28,128 nucleotides of DNA from DATJZH01 sp035499215 (GCA_035499215.1 DATJZH010000026.1:1-28128); one strand, 5' to 3'. Shown: positions 8,762 to 16,101, numbered from the stretch's first letter. The notes: generated by a model from the letters alone, not told the origin. A program made the numbers and translations.

Positions 8762-9496
8762 CTGAGACCTCCGGTTTTCCTTGCCGACCGCGTCCAGCTG
8801 GAGCGCGACTCGATCACGCTGTCCGGCGCGGAGGGGCATCATGCGACAACAGTGCGAAGGCTTGCCCCGGGTGAGCGGGCTGACGTCACCGACGGCCAGG
8901 GGATGGTGGCCGAATGCCTGGTGACCGGTGCCCGGCCTGGCATTCTCGAGCTGGCCGTGCGCACTCGCCGGGCCGAACCCGGCCCCGATCCCAGGGTCGT
9001 CGTGGTCCAGGCCATCCTCAAGGGCGATCGCGGCGAGCTGGCTGTGGAGATCATGACGGAGGTCGGCGTTGACGTCGTCGTGCCGTGGCCGGCCGAGCGC
9101 TGCGTGCCCAGGTGGCGCGCTGACGGGGCCGAGAAGGCCCTGGCACGCTGGCGGGTGACCGGTCGGGAGGCCGCGAAGCAGTCGCGCCGCGCCTGGTTTC
9201 CCGAGATTACCGGAGCCGCCGGGACGGGCGGCATCGCGCAGCGCGTGCGTGCCGCGAGCCTGGCGCTGCTGCTCGATCCCGCGGCACCGCGGCCGCTGGC
9301 GGGCGTCAGCATGCCAGGCGGCGGGGACATCGTCCTGGTCGTCGGGCCAGAGGGCGGAGTCAGCCCCGGTGAGCAGCGCGCGCTCGCCGCTGCTGGCGCG
9401 GTCAGCGCGCGGCTCGGCCCGTCAGTGCTGCGCGCATCGTCTGCCGGGGCCGTGGCCGCGGCACTTGTGCTCAGCAGCTGCGGCCGCTGGGCCTGA
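8762..9496 (+). CDS. rsmE: 16S rRNA m3U1498 methyltransferase RsmE, start unclear
   Basis: SAM-dependent enzyme that N3-methylates U1498 of 16S rRNA; SPOUT fold. Conserved blocks are PPVFLADRV, VRRLAPGERADVTDG (PUA-like N-terminus), VVQAILKGDRGELAVEIMTEVGVDVVVPW, LVVGPEGGVSPGE and LGPSVLRASSA near the C-terminal knot. The usual RTETA of the knot reads RASSA here. Conserved sequence begins at least 30 residues before the first ordinary start (GTG 8852). Back to the in-frame TGA at 8639-8641 there is no ATG, GTG or TTG. The only near-cognate at a sensible place is CTG 8762, giving 244 residues, the family length. I place the start there tentatively; coupling to dnaJ, whose stop is 16 bases upstream, is likely. 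Confidence 0.88.
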   Translation: MRPPVFLADRVQLERDSITLSGAEGHHATTVRRLAPGERADVTDGQGMVAECLVTGARPGILELAVRTRRAEPGPDPRVVVVQAILKGDRGELAVEIMTEVGVDVVVPWPAERCVPRWRADGAEKALARWRVTGREAAKQSRRAWFPEITGAAGTGGIAQRVRAASLALLLDPAAPRPLAGVSMPGGGDIVLVVGPEGGVSPGEQRALAAAGAVSARLGPSVLRASSAGAVAAALVLSSCGRWA

Positions 9497-9547
9497 CCGC
9501 CGGCCGGGCCCCCGGCGCCGGCTGCGTCGCCGCGTTGCGGCCGGCCG
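9497..9547. terminator. Possible GC hairpin between convergent rsmE and membrane-protein gene
   Basis: The 51-bp gap between two convergent genes contains GCCGG, a C/G-rich centre and CCGGC with a nested CCGGG/CCCGG pair, able to fold on either strand. There is no T-run, so it is only a candidate bidirectional terminator. Confidence 0.3.
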
Positions 9548-10732
9548 TCAGGTCGCGCGCTCCCCGGTCGACAGCGGCTGCGAGGCCCCGGCTTGCCCGG
9601 TGCCCTGCGTCAGCGTGCCTGGCGGGCTGAACCACTGATCTCCCGCTGACCCGCTCAGCGGGCACGGCGAAGAGAAAGCCTGCGCAGGCGTGACGCTTGC
9701 CTGCGGTGACTCCCGGGCGGGCGGCGCAGCAGCGAGCACTGCGGCCTCGCCGGCGCTGTCGCCGCGGCCCACCCTCAGGCTGGCGTCGCCCGGCGCCGGG
9801 TTCGAGGTCATGCCGTGGCTGTACCCGGAGTCGGGCGACGCAGCACCAGGCCACGCCGAACCTGAGCTGGCACTGGAGCCGGGGGTTCCTGACGCGGAGC
9901 CGGACGCAGGCGAGGCAGCGGGACTCGGGGAGGGGGAGGGGGAGGGGGAGGTCGACGGTGACACGGTGGGCGATGGCGTCGGCGAGGGCGATCTCCGGGG
10001 CGACGGCGAGACCGGGTCGGTCGACGCCGGTGATGGCGACGCTGCCGGCGACGGCGAGACCGCGGGGCTCGTGCCGGCGCCTCCGCTGCCGGAGACATTC
10101 CCGATCGACGGCGGGCACGTGATGTTCCCCGGCATCTGCCCGCCGGGCACCGCTGAGGTCGCACCACCGGACCTGGACGGGCCGCTGGGCACCCGCGTGC
10201 CCTGGCCGTTCAGCGACCCCGGTCGGCCGGTGCCAGAGTGGCTGCCGTTGCGCGTCACGTTCCGGTACAGGCCGGAACTGGTAATGGCGTTCGGCAGGCC
10301 GCGCGTGGCGAAGACCCCGGCGGCAATCACGCACACAGCGACGGCCATGGCAGCGGCGGGGCGCAGCCAGCCATGGCGCCGGGGAGGCGCGGAGCGCAGC
10401 CTGAACCGCTCGGCTAGTGCTCCCAGCGTTCCGGGTGGCCCCGGCCCCGCCCGCTGCTGCGCCAGGGCTCGCAGCGAGCTTCCTGCCTGCGCCCAGCTGG
10501 CAGCCGGCACCGAACGTGCCTTGACTTGCCCCGATAGCGGCTCGAGCCAGCTCAGGGCCGCCCGGCAGCAGGCCGCGTATGCGGCCAGCAGCCAGGCGAG
10601 AGGAAGCGGCTGCGGGGCAGTCAGCCGCGCCCGGATTCGCTCCAGGCCGTCACCCACCGGCTCGACCCCGTCGGCGGCCGCATGCAGGACCCGTCGCAGG
10701 GCCTGCTCGTATTGCGCCTCGGTCCGGCTCAT
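9548..10732 (-). CDS. Single-pass membrane protein, putative anti-sigma factor
   Basis: No named family recognised. The 394-residue product has a cytoplasmic region of about 120 residues, one strong membrane segment (about 124-143, within PAAAMAVAVCVIAAGVFATR) and an outer region of about 250 residues dominated by Ser, Pro, Ala, Gly and Thr, including a run of SP dipeptides. Its ATG overlaps the TGA of the upstream sigma-factor gene (ATGA, 10729-10732), so the two are translationally coupled. That arrangement and topology are typical of ECF sigma/anti-sigma pairs, and that is my inference. A canonical HxxxCxxC zinc anti-sigma motif is absent; the cytoplasmic part has only a CC pair at 55-56. 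The outer domain may span or bind the cell wall. A four-run G-quadruplex motif lies in its coding DNA. Confidence 0.65.
   Translation of the reverse strand: MSRTEAQYEQALRRVLHAAADGVEPVGDGLERIRARLTAPQPLPLAWLLAAYAACCRAALSWLEPLSGQVKARSVPAASWAQAGSSLRALAQQRAGPGPPGTLGALAERFRLRSAPPRRHGWLRPAAAMAVAVCVIAAGVFATRGLPNAITSSGLYRNVTRNGSHSGTGRPGSLNGQGTRVPSGPSRSGGATSAVPGGQMPGNITCPPSIGNVSGSGGAGTSPAVSPSPAASPSPASTDPVSPSPRRSPSPTPSPTVSPSTSPSPSPSPSPAASPASGSASGTPGSSASSGSAWPGAASPDSGYSHGMTSNPAPGDASLRVGRGDSAGEAAVLAAAPPARESPQASVTPAQAFSSPCPLSGSAGDQWFSPPGTLTQGTGQAGASQPLSTGERAT
9927..9948 (+). other. G-quadruplex motif inside a coding region
   Basis: Four G-runs (9927-9930, 9932-9936, 9938-9942, 9944-9948) are separated by single A residues on the plus strand. 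Short loops and long runs make this a very strong intramolecular G-quadruplex motif. On the minus strand the same bases encode the Ser-Pro dipeptide run of the membrane protein, so the G-rich strand is the transcription template. Confidence 0.85.
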
Positions 10733-11313
10733 GCGTCACGCTCCAGCACCTGGCGCAGCGCCGACATGGCCCTGGCGGTGTGGCTCTTGACGGCGCCCCG
10801 GCTGATGCCCATCGCGGCGGCTATCTGGGCCTCCGACAGATCGCCGTAGTACCGCAGCACCAGCGCCTCGCGCTGCCGGGACGGCAGCGTCCGCAGCGCG
10901 GCGACCACGGCCGAGCGCTCCAGCAGCGCGATCGCGCCCTGCTCGGCACTGGGCATGTCCGGCGGCGGCTTCGGCGCGTTCCGGTCCACTACCACGCGGT
11001 GCCGCAGCACCGAGCGGGACCGGTTCACCACCGACTGCCGCAGATAGGACAGTGCCTTGTCGCTGTCCCTCAGCCGGCGCCAGCCGCGGTGCATCGCGAC
11101 GAACGATTCCTGCACCACTTCCTCCGCCGTCGCGACGTCGCGCACCAGCAGTGCCGCCAGGCGCACCAGGGACCGGTAGTGCGCGGTGTAGAGCGCGGTC
11201 ACTGCACGGTCTGCGTCCCAGCCGGCCGGGACCGCGACCAGTGCGGGCCGCGCCGTCAGCGCCTCGGTCAGGTGCAGGGGAACGGCAAAATCGCCCGGGT
11301 CAGCCGCTGTCAT
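10729..11313 (-). CDS. SigE-family ECF RNA polymerase sigma factor
   Basis: Sigma-70 family factor with only regions 2 and 4, of the SigE type common in actinomycetes, directing RNA polymerase to a small regulon. From this start it has 194 residues. Region 2 contains ALYTAHYRSLVRLAALLVRD and AEEVVQESFVAMHRGW; region 4 contains LPSRQREALVLRYYGDLSEA and a helix-turn-helix, IAAAMGISRGAVKSHTARAM. ATG 11313 is chosen for its GTGAGG Shine-Dalgarno six bases upstream; a GTG at 11346 would add 11 residues. The stop overlaps the start of the membrane protein that probably restrains it. The regulon cannot be read from this window. Confidence 0.92.
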   Translation of the reverse strand: MTAADPGDFAVPLHLTEALTARPALVAVPAGWDADRAVTALYTAHYRSLVRLAALLVRDVATAEEVVQESFVAMHRGWRRLRDSDKALSYLRQSVVNRSRSVLRHRVVVDRNAPKPPPDMPSAEQGAIALLERSAVVAALRTLPSRQREALVLRYYGDLSEAQIAAAMGISRGAVKSHTARAMSALRQVLERDA

Positions 11314-11601
11314 CGCCGTCCTCACCACCGGCCACCGGCGACCCACCCTGCCTCAACGAACGCATCCCCGAGCCCCATCCATAGTGACATCCGCATCGAC
11401 GGGGGGCAACGCACCGAAACCACGCAGAACGGTATCTGTGCTGTGAAATGCAATGATCTGGTGCGCTGTCAGCGGTGACGATGGATGATGCTAGTGTTGC
11501 GTGGCGAGCACGATCACTGAGCGACATCTAGCGGGACCCTTCTCGTACGGGACGTTCTCTTTGCTGAGCCGAGGCAGAATTCGCTGCTCACGCGGTCACG
11601 C
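11314..11601. other. Divergent intergenic region, sigma factor to YjbR-like gene
   Basis: About 290 bp that must carry the promoters of both flanking genes. I see no confident -35/-10 pair. GCTAGTGT (11490-11497) and ACATCTAGC (11524-11532) form an inverted repeat with one bulged base around a 26-nt interval containing AGTG/CACT. No supportable ORF. Confidence 0.4.
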
Positions 11602-11970
11602 ATGATCGTCCGTCGGGGAATGGGCGACTGTGAGCGTGTCCGCAGTTTCGCGCTGTCCCTGCCAGGGGCCAGCGAGGAACCGCACTTCGACATGGCATCG
11701 TTCCGGGTTCGCGGCAAGATCTTCGCCACGGTGACGGCTGATGGGGCCCACCTGCACGTGTTCGTCGATGAAATGGAGGTCGAAGCGTCCGTGGCGGAAG
11801 ACCCCGGCGCTTTCGCGCCGCTGCGGCTGGGCCAGAGAACCAGGGGACTGCGCATCCTGCTCTCGTCTGCCCCCGCTGAGCGCGTGCAGGATCTCATCGA
11901 GGAATCGTGGCGCCGCAAGGCCCCCCGGCGTCTCGTGGCTGATCAAGACCGCGCCGCTGACAGAGCCTAG
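11602..11970 (+). CDS. MmcQ/YjbR family DNA-binding-fold protein
   Basis: Small protein (122 residues) of the MmcQ/YjbR (DUF419) family, which has a CyaY-like double-wing fold and an unproven role. Recognisable elements are FALSLPGASEEPHFDMASF near the N-terminus, RVRGKIFATV, HLHVFVDEMEVEA and the C-terminal ESWRRKAPRRLV. The usual length is about 115-120. Two starts are possible: ATG 11602 or ATG 11620, six codons later with a GGGGA just before it. The gene is divergent from the sigma factor and convergent with the GNAT gene, so it appears monocistronic. Confidence 0.88.
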   Translation: MIVRRGMGDCERVRSFALSLPGASEEPHFDMASFRVRGKIFATVTADGAHLHVFVDEMEVEASVAEDPGAFAPLRLGQRTRGLRILLSSAPAERVQDLIEESWRRKAPRRLVADQDRAADRA

Positions 11971-12076
11971 CCGCGACAGCCGGTCAGCGTTGCCGATGCA
12001 AGGCCAGTCCCGGCCGCCGAGACCGATCGGGGGATCTGTATGCCGGTGATGCCGGGTCGGCGTAACGGCACCGCCG

Positions 12077-12511
12077 TCACGAACCCGTTGTCTGGGCGTT
12101 GCTTACCTGGCGGCGTAGGTCGCCGGTGCCCGGGAAGAACCCGTGCGACGTCAGCCAGTGTGTCATCCAGGGCGCGTCGGGGTGAGTCTCGGGGATGACG
12201 TTGTAGATGTAGTTCAGGCCCTGTCGTGCGGCCTCGTCCTCGAGCCTGTCCAGGATGAACTCGCCGATCCCGGTCCCGCGCCGGGCCGGGTCGACCAGCA
12301 GGGTGATTTCGGCGTCGCCCCATTCGCTGTCGAGCCAGCCATAGCCGACAACGCTGCCGTCGTCATCAGTGACCCGCCACCACTCGTTGGCGATGAACGA
12401 GCCGGGGGCCGGCGGGTCGTAATCCACCGCGGCCAACTCGTCCGGGCCGAACAGCCGCTGCTTGTCGACGTCCCACCTCGGTTGGTCTTCTTTCGTCCAG
12501 TGCAGTGTCAT
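12077..12511 (-). CDS. GNAT family N-acetyltransferase
   Basis: Acetyl-CoA-dependent acyltransferase of 144 residues; substrate unknown. The acetyl-CoA pyrophosphate loop is RRGTGIGEFILDRL (motif A, R/Q-x-x-G-x-G), preceded by the beta strand AEITLLVDP. The C-terminal part includes HGFFPGTGDLRRQV. The N-terminus, beginning MTLHWTKEDQPRWD, is shared by small actinomycete GNATs. ATG 12511 has a strong AAGGAG Shine-Dalgarno six bases upstream. It stands alone, convergent with the YjbR-like gene and divergent from the MreB-like gene. Confidence 0.88.
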   Translation of the reverse strand: MTLHWTKEDQPRWDVDKQRLFGPDELAAVDYDPPAPGSFIANEWWRVTDDDGSVVGYGWLDSEWGDAEITLLVDPARRGTGIGEFILDRLEDEAARQGLNYIYNVIPETHPDAPWMTHWLTSHGFFPGTGDLRRQVSNAQTTGS

Positions 12512-12777
12512 CGTGTCTCCTTCGGGACGAGACCCAGCCTACTGAGCAGGCCGGGACGCCCCCAGGCCGCGGTGCTCCGCACGGAAGTTTCCAGCCCGCA
12601 GGCCGTCCCCTGCGGCACGACGGTACTCGGCCCCGGCAGCCGTCTGGCCGGGCGATGCCCGGCTGCTGCCAGCCTGCTGCTTACATGGGCGGCTTCGGTA
12701 TGAATCCTGCCGCCCAAACGGCGCGGAAGACACCATACTGGGGAAGGCGGACAGCATTTCTGGCAAAGGGCGGTGCC

Positions 12778-13779
12778 ATGGGATTGCGGGCGAGCATTGC
12801 GATCGACCTTGGCACGGTGAACACGCTCGTCTATGTCGTCGGCCGCGGCCTCGTCGTCGAGGAGCCCTCTGCCGTCGCCGTCAACCGGGCAACCGGCCGG
12901 GTGACCGCCGTTGGCGAGCCCGCGGACGCGCTGGCGGGGAAGGAACCGCAGTACATCGAGGTCATTCACCCGCTGCGGGACGGGGTCATCACCGAACTGG
13001 ACGGGTCGGTGGCGATGCTGCAGGCTTTCCTGCGCCGTGCCCGGCTGCGCCGCGGCCCGCTGCGGTCGTCGGTCGTGGTCTGCGCGCCGAGCGGCGCCAC
13101 CGGCGTGGAGCGGCGCTCCCTGGCAGCCGCAGTCGAGGCACTGCGGCTTAACTGCGCCGTGCGGCTCATTGACGAGCCGGTCGCTGCCGCCGCTGGCGCA
13201 GGGCTGGACCTCGCCGATGGGTCCGGCGGCTTCATCGTGGACGTGGGGGGCGGGACCACCGAAGCGGCACTGCTCGCAGGGGGCCACGTCGTGCGCGTCC
13301 GGTCGCTGCGGATCGCCGGCAACGCACTGGACGAGGCGATCGTGCAGGCTGTCCGGGCCGAGTTCGGGCTGCTTCTCGGCCGCAACGCCGCCAGGAGCCT
13401 GAAGATGGCGGTGGGCGTCGCAGCATCCGGTGTCGGCTGGGTGGAGACGGTCGGCGTCGACGCCGCCCGGCGGGTACCCCGCTCAGAGCACCTGCCGGGA
13501 TGGGTCGTGGCCAAGGCGCTTGAACATCCCGTCGCGGCGATCGTCGGCTCAGTGCAGGAGATTCTCTCGGATATCCCGCCGAACCTCGCCGAAGACGTGG
13601 TGCGGGGGAAGATCCGACTCGCCGGCGGCGGGGCCCTGCTGCCGGGCCTGTCGGACAAGATCGAGGCGGCTACCGGCATCCCCGTCCTCGTCGTTGACGA
13701 CCCGCTGCGGTGCGTCGTCCGGGGAGCGGCCGAGCTTCTCGAGCGCCGCGAAGAGCTCGAAGACACCCGGCCCGCCTGA
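12778..13779 (+). CDS. MreB-like actin-family ATPase
   Basis: Bacterial actin homologue of 333 residues. ATP-site motifs are present: phosphate-1 IAIDLGTVNTLVYV (7-20), LIDEPVAAAAGAGL, phosphate-2 FIVDVGGGTTEAAL (152-165) and adenosine motif LAGGGALLPGL (281-291). The segment that reads IGERTAE in typical MreB is LGRNAARSLK here, and the insert after it (VGVDAARRVPRSEHLPGW) is divergent. ATG 12778 has AAGGG seven bases upstream. No mreC, mreD, rodA or pbp gene is adjacent, so this is a solitary paralogue, like the extra MreB/Mbl-type proteins of sporulating actinomycetes. A spore-wall or envelope role is plausible but not shown. Confidence 0.88.
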   Translation: MGLRASIAIDLGTVNTLVYVVGRGLVVEEPSAVAVNRATGRVTAVGEPADALAGKEPQYIEVIHPLRDGVITELDGSVAMLQAFLRRARLRRGPLRSSVVVCAPSGATGVERRSLAAAVEALRLNCAVRLIDEPVAAAAGAGLDLADGSGGFIVDVGGGTTEAALLAGGHVVRVRSLRIAGNALDEAIVQAVRAEFGLLLGRNAARSLKMAVGVAASGVGWVETVGVDAARRVPRSEHLPGWVVAKALEHPVAAIVGSVQEILSDIPPNLAEDVVRGKIRLAGGGALLPGLSDKIEAATGIPVLVVDDPLRCVVRGAAELLERREELEDTRPA

Positions 13780-13950
13780 CTGCGCCGTCTGTCGACTCGC
13801 CGCGATGAGCTGCTCAGCCCGATACGCCCGGCCGGCTAATACTCCAGCACACTTCGTTACTCGCCTGGCTGGACGGTTCGAGGTGGCCCGACCTGTGCGG
13901 GGCCCCGCCATGAGTAGCCTCGGCGGTGTCGCCGGGAGAGGCTGAGTCTT

Positions 13951-14040
13951 GTGGACGATGAGTTGCGGTTCGCGGCGGATCTCTACCGGGGACCGCCAGT
14001 TACTACGACCGGTACCGGCTGCCTTACCCGGAAGCGATGA
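13951..14040 (+). other. Displaced N-terminal segment of the methyltransferase
   Basis: GTG 13951, nine bases after GGGAGAGG, opens a 29-codon frame beginning MDDELRFAADLYRG and ending in a TGA that overlaps ATG 14037. LYRG should continue TASYYDRYRLPYPEAM as in related methyltransferases; that sequence is present from 13992 in the other frame. A single base is missing near 13990-13991 (CGGGGACC where CGGGGNACC would restore the frame). Either the gene is mutated here or one base was lost in sequencing or assembly. Confidence 0.75.
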
Positions 14041-14765
14041 TCGGAGACCTGATCCGGCGTGCCGAGGTCTCGGGGCGCGGGCGCTTGCTGGATCTGGCCT
14101 GCGGAACCGGCCAGCTCGCATTCCCGCTGCGCCAGTGGTTCTCCGAAGTGTGGGCCGTGGACTCCGAACCGGGCATGGTGGAACTGGTCCGGGCCAAGGC
14201 GGCCGCCGCGGGCGCGGGGGATGTCCGGCCGATCGTGTCGGACGCCGGGGTCCTGGACGCCGAGCCGGAGTACTTCGAGCTGGCCGTCGTCGGTAACGCG
14301 TTCCACCGGCTCGACCGCGATCTGGTCGCTAGCCGGATCCTCGGCTGGCTCAAGCCGGGCGGTTGCGCGGCGCTGTGCTGGTCTTCCGGGCCATGGGAAG
14401 GCGAGGAAGACTGGCAGCGAGCGCTCGCTGCCACCCTGGGCAGATGGCGGGCGGCGCTTGGCGCCGAGGACCGGGTTCCCGCGGGATGGGACCGGCCGCG
14501 GCGGCGCCGGCCCGATCTCCAGCTGCTGGCGGACGCCGGATTCGAGGTGGCCGGACGTCATGAGTTCACCGCTGAGCATCGCTGGAGCCTGCCCGGGCTC
14601 GCCGGGTATATCCGGTCAACATCGTCCCTCCCGGCCTCGGTACTCGGCGACCAGGCTGCCGCATTCGACGCCGGCCTCGCTGCCAGCCTCGGCCCGCACA
14701 GCCGCGGCGGTGCCTTCACCCAGACCGTGAGTTTCGCCTACGACCTAGCCCGTAAGCCCGGGTAG
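14037..14765 (+). CDS. Class I SAM-dependent methyltransferase, 5' frameshift
   Basis: Seven-strand SAM methyltransferase of unknown substrate. In this frame it has 242 residues from ATG 14037. Motif I is LLDLACGTGQLAFPL (17-31), followed by the acidic strand WAVDSEPGMVEL (39-50) and the FxRLDRDL strand-4 region; GWLKPGG precedes the core's last strands. The natural protein should start at GTG 13951 and be about 28 residues longer; the missing part includes the conserved YYDRYRLPYPEAM stretch, of which only AM falls around this start. Without it the SAM domain is intact but the N-terminal helix is lost. It follows the MreB-like gene by 171 bp and is followed by hairpins. Confidence 0.82.
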   Translation: MIGDLIRRAEVSGRGRLLDLACGTGQLAFPLRQWFSEVWAVDSEPGMVELVRAKAAAAGAGDVRPIVSDAGVLDAEPEYFELAVVGNAFHRLDRDLVASRILGWLKPGGCAALCWSSGPWEGEEDWQRALAATLGRWRAALGAEDRVPAGWDRPRRRRPDLQLLADAGFEVAGRHEFTAEHRWSLPGLAGYIRSTSSLPASVLGDQAAAFDAGLAASLGPHSRGGAFTQTVSFAYDLARKPG

Positions 14766-14770
14766 GACCG

Positions 14771-14797
14771 CCCGGATCAGCCGGGTGACATCCGTCA
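14771..14797 (+). terminator. Twin hairpin after the methyltransferase
   Basis: CCCGG-ATCAG-CCGGG (14771-14785) is followed directly by TGAC-ATCC-GTCA (14786-14797). The pair lies six bases after the stop codon and could terminate or stabilise the transcript. No U-tract follows, as is common in actinomycetes. Confidence 0.35.
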
Positions 14798-14842
14798 CGG
14801 CTGTCGTGGGGGCGCTCGCCGGCATTGCCAGACCTGTCTGTG

Positions 14843-14893
14843 CCTTCCTGGAGCATGTGCCCTCCTGGAGCATGTGCCTTCCTGGAGCATGTG
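14843..14893. repeat. Three tandem 17-bp repeats before the LON-domain gene
   Basis: CCTTCCTGGAGCATGTG occurs at 14843-14859, 14860-14876 (one change) and 14877-14893 without spacing. The array ends exactly where a -35 hexamer would sit for the -10 at 14911-14916. It could be a set of regulator sites or a simple slippage expansion. Confidence 0.9.
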
Positions 14894-14910
14894 AGCCGAC
14901 GATCGCCGCA

Positions 14911-14916
14911 TAGTCT
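14911..14916 (+). promoter_or_regulatory. -10 box for a probable leaderless transcript
   Basis: TAGTCT fits the actinobacterial TANNNT -10 pattern and ends six bases before ATG 14923. There is no Shine-Dalgarno in front of that ATG. This is the arrangement of leaderless mRNAs in actinomycetes, with transcription starting at the A of the start codon. The hexamer 17 bases upstream (CATGTG, 14888-14893) is the end of the third tandem repeat and does not resemble TTGACA. Confidence 0.5.
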
Positions 14917-14922
14917 CACAGA

Positions 14923-15588
14923 ATGAGCGAGACACTGCCGTTGTTCCCTCTCGGTACCGTGCTCTTCCCTGGCATGCTGCTGCCCTTGCACATCTTCGAG
15001 GACCGCTACCGGCAGCTTGTCCGCGACTTGCTGGATGGTCCAGGCCCGCAGCGCTTCGGCGTCCTGGCAATCCGCAAGGGCCGCGAGACGGGCGTGGACG
15101 GCATCTCCGCCCTGCACGAGATCGGCTGCACCGCGACGCTGCGCTACGTCATCGAGCACGACGACGGCCGGTTCGATCTCGTCACCGTCGGCACCGAGCG
15201 GTTCCGGCTTGCGGCGCTGGACAGCTCGAAACCCTACCTGCAGGGCGAGGTGGAGCTGCTGGCGGAGGACACCGGGGACGTGGCGGCTGCGGGGCTGGCA
15301 TCGCGCGGCGTGCAGGGGTTGTTCCGCGCCTATCTCGACGCGCTAGCCGAGCGGGGCGTACAGGTCACAATTCTCGAAGTGCCGGACGAGCCCGCTGCGC
15401 TGTCCTATCTCGTGGCCGCGGCGATGGTGGTCGATCTGTCAGACCGGCAGCACCTGCTGGCCGAACCGGACGCCGGGCGCCGGCTCACCGCCGAGCGTGC
15501 GCTGCTGTCGAGGGAAACTACGATGCTGCGCTCGCTCACCTCGACGCCGGCTCCGGGTCTCAGGAACTCGCCCTACAGTTCCAACTGA
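14923..15588 (+). CDS. LON peptidase substrate-binding-domain protein
   Basis: Stand-alone LON N-terminal (PUA-like) domain without the AAA+ ATPase or protease parts of Lon. The 221 residues start SETLPLFPLGTVLFPGMLLP, then HIFEDRYRQLVRDLL, with IGCTATLRYV and FDLVTVGTERFRL; these are the usual landmarks. A C-terminal helical part (about 120-205) contains VPDEPAALSYLVAAAMVVDLSDRQ. Such proteins are conserved in actinomycetes; the biochemical role is unknown, with substrate recognition for proteolysis only guessed. The gene is probably leaderless. It is convergent with the HIT gene. Confidence 0.9.
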   Translation: MSETLPLFPLGTVLFPGMLLPLHIFEDRYRQLVRDLLDGPGPQRFGVLAIRKGRETGVDGISALHEIGCTATLRYVIEHDDGRFDLVTVGTERFRLAALDSSKPYLQGEVELLAEDTGDVAAAGLASRGVQGLFRAYLDALAERGVQVTILEVPDEPAALSYLVAAAMVVDLSDRQHLLAEPDAGRRLTAERALLSRETTMLRSLTSTPAPGLRNSPYSSN

Positions 15589-15657
15589 GCGCCTGATCGC
15601 GCGTCACCTGAGCATCCGGCCCGCAGCGCACCTGCCTTGCGCGCCCTGCCTGGCCGC

Positions 15658-16101
15658 TCAGGCCAGTGCGACGCTCCCGGCGCGGACGCGCTGCGCCGTG
15701 GCGTCGAGCTCGTCCCGGCCCGGCGTGCTCGGCCGGGCGCGGAGGCCGAAACCGTCGCCGGCGGTCCGGGGGATCACATGCAGGTGCACATGGAAGACCT
15801 CCTGGCCCGCGACCGCCCCGTCGGCCAGGAACAAGTTCACCCCCTCGCACGGGATGCCGCTGCGCCGCAGCGCCCGTGCCAGCCGCTGCGCCACCCGGAA
15901 CACCCGGGTACCGCGGTCCTCAGGAAGGGTCTCCAGCGTTGCTGCGTGCAGCCGGGGCACGACCAGCAAGTGGCCCGTCGTCACCGGCCGGATGTCCAGG
16001 AACGCGACCACGTGATCGTCCTCGTGCACTCGGCTCGCTTCCGCGTGGCCGGCCGCAACGGCGCAGAACACGCACGGTTCATCCGCAGCTGGGTTTCCCA
16101 T
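15658..16101 (-). CDS. HIT family nucleotide hydrolase/transferase
   Basis: Histidine-triad protein of 147 residues. The catalytic HVHLHVIPR (104-112) is the HxHxH triad that hydrolyses phosphoramidate or nucleotide-linked substrates such as aminoacyl-AMP. CVFC (10-13) and DIRPVTTGHLLVVPRLH (36-52) are typical of the Hint branch. The open frame continues upstream to 16209, but that part is Arg-rich and unlike the family, so I chose ATG 16101 (MGNPAADEPCVFC). In many actinomycetes a HIT gene follows the rsmE region and precedes phoH and ybeY; those two are absent here. Confidence 0.9.
   Translation of the reverse strand: MGNPAADEPCVFCAVAAGHAEASRVHEDDHVVAFLDIRPVTTGHLLVVPRLHAATLETLPEDRGTRVFRVAQRLARALRRSGIPCEGVNLFLADGAVAGQEVFHVHLHVIPRTAGDGFGLRARPSTPGRDELDATAQRVRAGSVALA

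Noticed and set aside
6463..8817. A 784-codon minus-strand frame opposite hrcA and dnaJ
   Set aside because: It is a shadow of two certain genes, runs through the CIRCE element, and shows no domain.
12505..12777. A 91-residue N-terminal extension of the MreB-like protein
   Set aside because: The extension is low-complexity and ends at an ATG with a Shine-Dalgarno that gives the standard actin start, MGLRASIAIDLGT.
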